Shown piece by piece: positions 50,342-53,325 of a stretch of DNA of 53,325 bases (its first letter is position 1; every line of letters begins with the position of its first letter). The position numbers were made by a program, and so were the translations under genes. This stretch comes from a virus. The stretch covers positions 1-53,325 of IMG/VR virus record IMGVR_UViG_3300034198_014586. The stretch is one strand, 5' to 3'. The notes beneath the pieces are model-generated. The model saw only the letters and a list, made by a program, of their open reading frames with translations. It made no database searches and was not told the DNA's origin.

Positions 50342-50349
50342 TATTTATT
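50342..50349 (-). promoter_or_regulatory. Late promoter box AATAAATA
   Basis: Exact box on the minus strand, then CTGTT and the ATG at 50336. It overlaps the stop of the cell-wall hydrolase gene. Confidence 0.6.
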
Positions 50350-51013
50350 ATCTATCTTGATAGAACCAATGTCCGCCTACACGAGCAATGGCTTCTTTCT
50401 GTTTAGCCCACGCTGGTCTCACAGCCGTTGCATGGAAATACAATGCACCGTCATATTTGGATCTTAAATCCGCATATACACCTGGGTTAGATAACAACTC
50501 ATAGGCAACACGCTGGCTTTCTATCCAACGCTCATCCTCACTCTTTGGGTTCTTAACAAACATACAACGCCAAGAGAATTGGCAGATGGTTAGTTTGCTC
50601 CAAACAGTTTGAGTTTCGGTTTTGGTTCCCCAGAATGTTTTTTTGCTAATTTCATTCTGACGAGCTATGTCACGAGTGACCTTTTGATCTATAACCCCAC
50701 ATACTGTCTTGGGAAATCGGGGATCCTGCGACCTATTGATAGTAACTAGCCCTACTGCAACTTTGCCCTCTTCGGGTTCATTGCCAGCTTCAAAGAAAAT
50801 GTTCCTTGCTAGGCATGCTACTTCTTTTACATCAACTACTGGATTGATCAGCGTGGCAACTAGGCCATCTAATCTATCACTAGCAGACTTAACTACTGCC
50901 CCTGCTATTCCGGGCTGACCCTCTGAAGCTTGGGTCTCGGCTTGACTAACTGTTGTGAAAGCCATCACCGATAATACTACTAGCGCACATACTGCCTTGC
51001 GTATTATAGACAT
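50348..51013 (-). CDS. SleB-type cell-wall hydrolase with signal peptide
   Basis: 221 residues. N-terminal signal peptide (MSIIRKAVCALVVLSVMAFT, cleavage probably after VSQA). Hydrolase_2/SleB domain: CLARNIFFEAGNEPEEGKVA with the catalytic Glu, VGLVTINRSQDPRFPKTVCG, ICQFSWRC, and GALYFHATAVRPAWAK near the end. The family cuts glycan strands of peptidoglycan. Export by the host Sec system would place it in the periplasm as an endolysin. ATG with AAGGAGG ribosome-binding site, about 135-nt leader and a perfect consensus promoter. Confidence 0.88.
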   Translation of the reverse strand: MSIIRKAVCALVVLSVMAFTTVSQAETQASEGQPGIAGAVVKSASDRLDGLVATLINPVVDVKEVACLARNIFFEAGNEPEEGKVAVGLVTINRSQDPRFPKTVCGVIDQKVTRDIARQNEISKKTFWGTKTETQTVWSKLTICQFSWRCMFVKNPKSEDERWIESQRVAYELLSNPGVYADLRSKYDGALYFHATAVRPAWAKQKEAIARVGGHWFYQDR

Positions 51014-51122
51014 ATCGTTGTCCTCCTTGTTTTTTACTACAACTGCAAAAATACTTACTGTATCTGTGTGTGATATTTTAATGCGTAAGTTTAGTTACTA
51101 CTATCCTACTAAATGCTCAAAG

Positions 51123-51146
51123 AAACAGGCCTAAAACAGCCTGTTT
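51123..51146 (-). other. Stem-loop at the 5' end of the hydrolase message
   Basis: AAACAGGC and GCCTGTTT form a perfect 8-bp stem with an 8-base loop. On the minus strand the stem starts close to where transcription from the promoter at 51152-51180 should begin. After the stem comes TTTCTTT-like sequence, so it may be an attenuator or a 5' stabilising hairpin. Confidence 0.55.
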
Positions 51147-51151
51147 TGCCT

Positions 51152-51180
51152 ATTATATACTAGTATAATGACTATGTCAA
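51152..51180 (-). promoter_or_regulatory. Perfect consensus sigma70-like promoter
   Basis: Minus-strand TTGACA (51180-51175), 17-base spacer, TATAAT (51157-51152). The best promoter in the window. It drives the cell-wall hydrolase through a leader of about 135 nt and overlaps the stop of the 66-aa gene upstream. Confidence 0.85.
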
Positions 51181-51372
51181 GTCCACTGACTCTGCACCAT
51201 TAACAGGACGACTGCCTTCTTTGCGTGGCTCACGTTTTGGAACAATGGCTGCCGCTAGTTCTGCTTGAATGTGTCCGGCTTTGAGTAGGCCACGCTTTTG
51301 AGCATTGGGTTCTGTGGCCAATTGACGTTTGGCTGATTTTGATAGTTTGAAATTACCATTTGATTTTAACAT
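51172..51372 (-). CDS. Hypothetical 66-aa basic protein
   Basis: Starts MLKSNGNFKLSKSAKRQLAT; rich in Lys, Arg and Ala. AAGGAG precedes the ATG by eight bases or so. No domain recognised; possibly DNA-binding judged from the charge only. Divergent from the 91-aa gene. Confidence 0.65.
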   Translation of the reverse strand: MLKSNGNFKLSKSAKRQLATEPNAQKRGLLKAGHIQAELAAAIVPKREPRKEGSRPVNGAESVDLT

Positions 51373-51425
51373 CGCTTCTCCTTGTTAGTATTATGTATCT
51401 CTAGCCAGAACCTAGAGGTGCGATC

Positions 51426-51701
51426 TTGAGTCACTTAAATATGTGTATGTTTAATATCAATAAAATCCGTGCGCATATCAAGATGCTGGAGTTTGAACAG
51501 AAGAAACTGGAAATGTATCTAGCTGAAGCTCATGCCTTGACAGAACCCAATCCCAAGCGTGTACAAGACATTGAACGGGCTCTGACCAGGGTAGTTCGCA
51601 ACAAGGAAGCCTATCAGCACAAGATATCAAAGTTTGAAACTGCTGTTCCAGAGGCCCCAGCTAGACCCCCAATCAATTCCAACATTGGTGGTGTTCTCTA
51701 A
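51426..51701 (+). CDS. Hypothetical 91-aa coiled-coil protein
   Basis: KIRAHIKMLEFEQKKLEMYL and VQDIERALTRVVRNKEAYQH are heptad-like helices, followed by a Pro-rich tail (PEAPARPPINSN). A TTG at 51426 with AGAGGTG just upstream is a good start; ATG at 51441 or 51447 are alternatives. Function unknown. Confidence 0.55.
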   Translation: MSHLNMCMFNINKIRAHIKMLEFEQKKLEMYLAEAHALTEPNPKRVQDIERALTRVVRNKEAYQHKISKFETAVPEAPARPPINSNIGGVL

Positions 51702-51712
51702 GACCCCAACCC

Positions 51713-51964
51713 GTGATCACCTTGAACAACAAGAAACACACTCATGTGATCGAGCTGGAACAGGGTACCGAGGAAGAAATAGCCTGGTTAGCCAGCCTGG
51801 ATCCCAGCATGGAGCATCACCCTGCCTGGCTCTGGTCCAGTCATGTTGTGGGCTATACTGTAGGCGCCTATGTGACTCTTAGCCCAACCCCTGCCCAAAT
51901 AACCATGTTGCACGTCAAGTACGGCAGCCTGATGACCATTTATACACCACCTAGCCTACACTAG
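51713..51964 (+). CDS. Hypothetical 83-aa protein
   Basis: GTG start at 51713, no clear ribosome-binding site. Contains HVIELEQGTEEEIAWLASLD and a hydrophobic VVGYTVGAYVTLSPTPAQIT. GC-rich codons compared with the main part of the window. Ends four bases inside a convergent gene. No function known. Confidence 0.45.
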   Translation: MITLNNKKHTHVIELEQGTEEEIAWLASLDPSMEHHPAWLWSSHVVGYTVGAYVTLSPTPAQITMLHVKYGSLMTIYTPPSLH

Positions 51965-52257
51965 CTCCAGCGCAGTAGAAACATGCTTCGATCACGTTCA
52001 AGTCTAAAGGCCACAGCACAGGCCCCATGACAGGGGGTATCCATACAGGTCCACTCCCACATGACCAGATGTACTCCCACTGATGTGGTTAGCCAGGCTT
52101 CCATTTGATCTATTGAGTTGACCCAATCACAAGTGGCACCGCCGTCAGCATGAGCGTCTTGAGGCCAGGGTACCCAAGCTGTGTAGGGAAATGGATGGAC
52201 GTGGGGAATCTCACTGGGACTGGAGTCAACCAACATGGATTGGGGATTGCCTTGCAT
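51961..52257 (-). CDS. Hypothetical 98-aa protein
   Basis: Starts MQGNPQSMLVDSSPSEIPHV; Trp-rich (VPWPQDAH, WEWTCMD) with four Cys, which may be paired. No ribosome-binding site that convinces. GC-rich like its neighbour. Not recognised. Confidence 0.4.
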   Translation of the reverse strand: MQGNPQSMLVDSSPSEIPHVHPFPYTAWVPWPQDAHADGGATCDWVNSIDQMEAWLTTSVGVHLVMWEWTCMDTPCHGACAVAFRLERDRSMFLLRWS

Positions 52258-52292
52258 GGACAGATCAAGTGGTCTAGGCTAGATACTGGGGC

Positions 52293-52406
52293 TTATTGTA
52301 GAGTGCTGAGGATTTTGAGATAGCGGACGGAATTGACGATCTCGATTATGGTAATCAAACTGGTAAAGCAGGTAAACGGTACTGCTAGTGTTAGTATCTC
52401 TTGCAT
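52293..52406 (-). CDS. 37-aa single-span membrane protein
   Basis: ATG at 52406 with AGAGAGG eight bases upstream. The sequence MQEILTLAVPFTCFTSLITI is followed by a few more hydrophobic residues and a short basic end (SVRYLK), i.e. one membrane-spanning helix. It lies about 1.3 kb from the cell-wall hydrolase on the same strand, so a helper role in lysis is possible but unproven. Confidence 0.45.
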   Translation of the reverse strand: MQEILTLAVPFTCFTSLITIIEIVNSVRYLKILSTLQ

Positions 52407-52477
52407 GATCACAGCCTCTCTTGTGTAGATATTTAGTGAACCGGCTGAGGTCTTTTAAACTAGCAGATAATGATCAA

Positions 52478-52711
52478 TTAGGGCAGTCTGATGCGAGCGT
52501 CTCGAGGACCGGGACTAACTTGGCCACTCTCCAGCCACTGAGCCCAAGCCACAGCTGAATCAACATCTGCCCATTCAATAACTGTGGGATCCTGAGTAAA
52601 ATCCACGGTGTATCCAATGGCCACATTCATAGCGGCTAGTTGTGCCTTGATAACGGCGACGTCTTTTTTGCGTAGGGTGCGACCCCAAGTTGTTGTAGTT
52701 GTAATGGCCAT
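52478..52711 (-). CDS. Hypothetical 77-aa protein
   Basis: MAITTTTTWGRTLRKKDVAV start; ATG at 52711 with GGAG nine bases upstream. A longer frame to 52831 would run across the dyad and the divergent promoter and is less likely. Acidic C-terminal half (ADVDSAVAWAQWLESGQVSP). No domain recognised. Confidence 0.6.
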   Translation of the reverse strand: MAITTTTTWGRTLRKKDVAVIKAQLAAMNVAIGYTVDFTQDPTVIEWADVDSAVAWAQWLESGQVSPGPRDARIRLP

Positions 52712-52772
52712 AGAATAGTTCTCCTTGCAGTTATTTAACCCGAGATCAGCGGATTCCTCCAAAAACAGTAAC

Positions 52773-52805
52773 TTGGCTATACCACTAGGCGTTAATATGG
52801 TATAG
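52773..52805 (+). promoter_or_regulatory. Promoter overlapped by an operator-like dyad
   Basis: TTGGCT (52773-52778), 17-base spacer, TATGGT (52796-52801). The perfect arms CTATACCA (52777-52784) and TGGTATAG (52798-52805) cover both boxes. It lies 25 bases before the tiny HTH gene, fitting autoregulation. Confidence 0.5.
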
Positions 52806-52829
52806 TAGTCAATAATCCAAGGACTAGAC

Positions 52830-52961
52830 ATGCTGAATAGAATGTTGATACAAGAAGTACGAGCAATGATGGAACGCCACTGGACAGAGCTGGAAATAGC
52901 TCACAAGCTGTGCATATCACAGACACAGCTACAGGCAATCATCGCCGCCTTGCCAAGCTAG
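52830..52961 (+). CDS. 43-aa HTH-like protein
   Basis: ATG at 52830 with AAGGA six bases upstream; TAG at 52959-52961. MERHWTELEIAHKLCISQTQ followed by LQAII reads like a helix-turn-helix: E-I-A-x-x-L as the first helix, CIS turn, Q-T-Q-L-Q-A-I-I as the recognition helix. It is shorter than known repressors, so it would need to dimerise by itself. The dyad in its own promoter supports a repressor role (inference). Confidence 0.5.
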   Translation: MLNRMLIQEVRAMMERHWTELEIAHKLCISQTQLQAIIAALPS

Positions 52962-53325
52962 TTGCCAGGGCTCTTGTACTTTAGTACTAGATAGAACAGC
53001 CAACATGTTGGTAAAACCAAAGGCAGCTAGAGCCCAACCAAGAGAGCACGAAGTGCGACGCGGAGCGCAGAAATTTTGCCCATAGCAAAGCTCACAGTGA
53101 CCACACCGCGGGATCTAGGTCTATATACTATATACTATATACAACATACTAGAATCCTAGCCAGTGTATAAGTGCTGAATCTCAAAGACGCCTGCTACTC
53201 ACTGACTAGATAAACTATAGATAAACTACCTAGTGAGTATAACACCCTAGACCACAGTAGAGCAAGAGTATATATTGAATTAACTAGCGTTGTAGTATAG
53301 ATGGAAGTGGCTTGATCACTGCTGA
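52962..53325. other. Gene-free segment with symmetric repeats
   Basis: No credible gene. It holds GTACTTTAGTAC, a perfect 12-bp palindrome CCAACATGTTGG (53000-53011), a GC-rich double hairpin region (53044-53068; GCAC-GAA-GTGC and GCG..CGC), three tandem CTATATA units (53121-53141), and two tandem TAGATAAACTA units (53207-53228) inside an 8-bp dyad TACTCACT / AGTGAGTA (53196-53203 and 53232-53239). Confidence 0.6.

Noticed and set aside
1-53325. CRISPR array, tRNA genes or transposon ends
   Set aside because: No regularly spaced repeats, no T-loop type tRNA sequence and no transposase were seen by eye on either strand; a tRNA scan could still be run to confirm.
1-53325. Cyanophage identity
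   Set aside because: NATAAATA boxes and carbohydrate genes resemble cyanophages, but no photosynthesis genes are present and IscU/IscA/ErpA/IF-1 look proteobacterial, so a proteobacterial host is preferred.

Overview
The window looks like part of the genome of a T4-like tailed phage (myovirus type) from a marine or freshwater proteobacterial host. Evidence: a T4 gp30-type ATP-dependent DNA ligase; two kinds of free-standing homing endonuclease; virion and tail-fibre proteins; a SleB-type cell-wall hydrolase; NATAAATA boxes (the T4/cyanophage late-promoter motif) in front of many genes; tightly overlapping genes; and low GC through most of the window. The translation factor and Fe-S proteins look proteobacterial. 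No photosynthesis, tRNA, CRISPR or transposase gene was seen.

Layout. (1) 1-7 kb: a truncated HNH endonuclease gene; a minus-strand ligase / 80-aa protein / IF-1 (infA) operon behind a consensus sigma70-like promoter; a second minus-strand operon with an IscU scaffold, a CysC-like kinase/nucleotidyltransferase fusion, a DUF2061 membrane protein and an ErpA-like Fe-S carrier. That operon is interrupted by a Vsr-like homing endonuclease and starts with a broken second iscU. On the plus strand follow an HNH homing endonuclease, an IscA-type carrier and a virion protein. (2) 7-13 kb: plus-strand run of four glycosyltransferases and a NodU/CmcH carbamoyltransferase. (3) 13-33.5 kb: an unusual stretch of short alternating-strand units holding radical SAM enzymes, Fe(II)/2-oxoglutarate oxygenases, two PLP-dependent aminotransferase-like enzymes, a QueC-like PP-loop ATPase, SGNH-hydrolase-like proteins, a sulfotransferase, a methyltransferase and a GNAT-like protein. 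(4) 33.5-45.4 kb: one minus-strand run of radical SAM, SGNH, glycosyltransferase, B12-type radical SAM and UDP-sugar dehydrogenase genes ending at a tail-fibre gene. (5) 45.4-50.1 kb: a glycosyltransferase, three sulfotransferase-like proteins and an asparagine-synthetase-like PP-loop protein, bracketed by a 39-bp imperfect direct repeat. (6) 50.1-53.3 kb: the cell-wall hydrolase, small unknown genes, a tiny HTH gene with an operator-like dyad, and a gene-free segment full of symmetric repeats; this end is visibly richer in GC.

How the genes may work together (inference). Ten radical SAM enzymes and seven putative Fe(II)/2OG oxygenases sit in one phage segment next to an IscU-IscA-ErpA set that could supply Fe-S clusters. 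Glycosyltransferases, a carbamoyltransferase, sulfotransferases, UDP-sugar dehydrogenase, SGNH (deacetylase/esterase-like) proteins and a tail-fibre gene in the same transcription units suggest the battery builds or decorates an unusual glycan or protein modification, either on the virion fibres or on the host surface. The product is unknown. Many of these genes have a late-promoter box ending only 4-5 nt before the start codon, which would give leaderless or nearly leaderless late mRNAs; the phage also carries its own IF-1.
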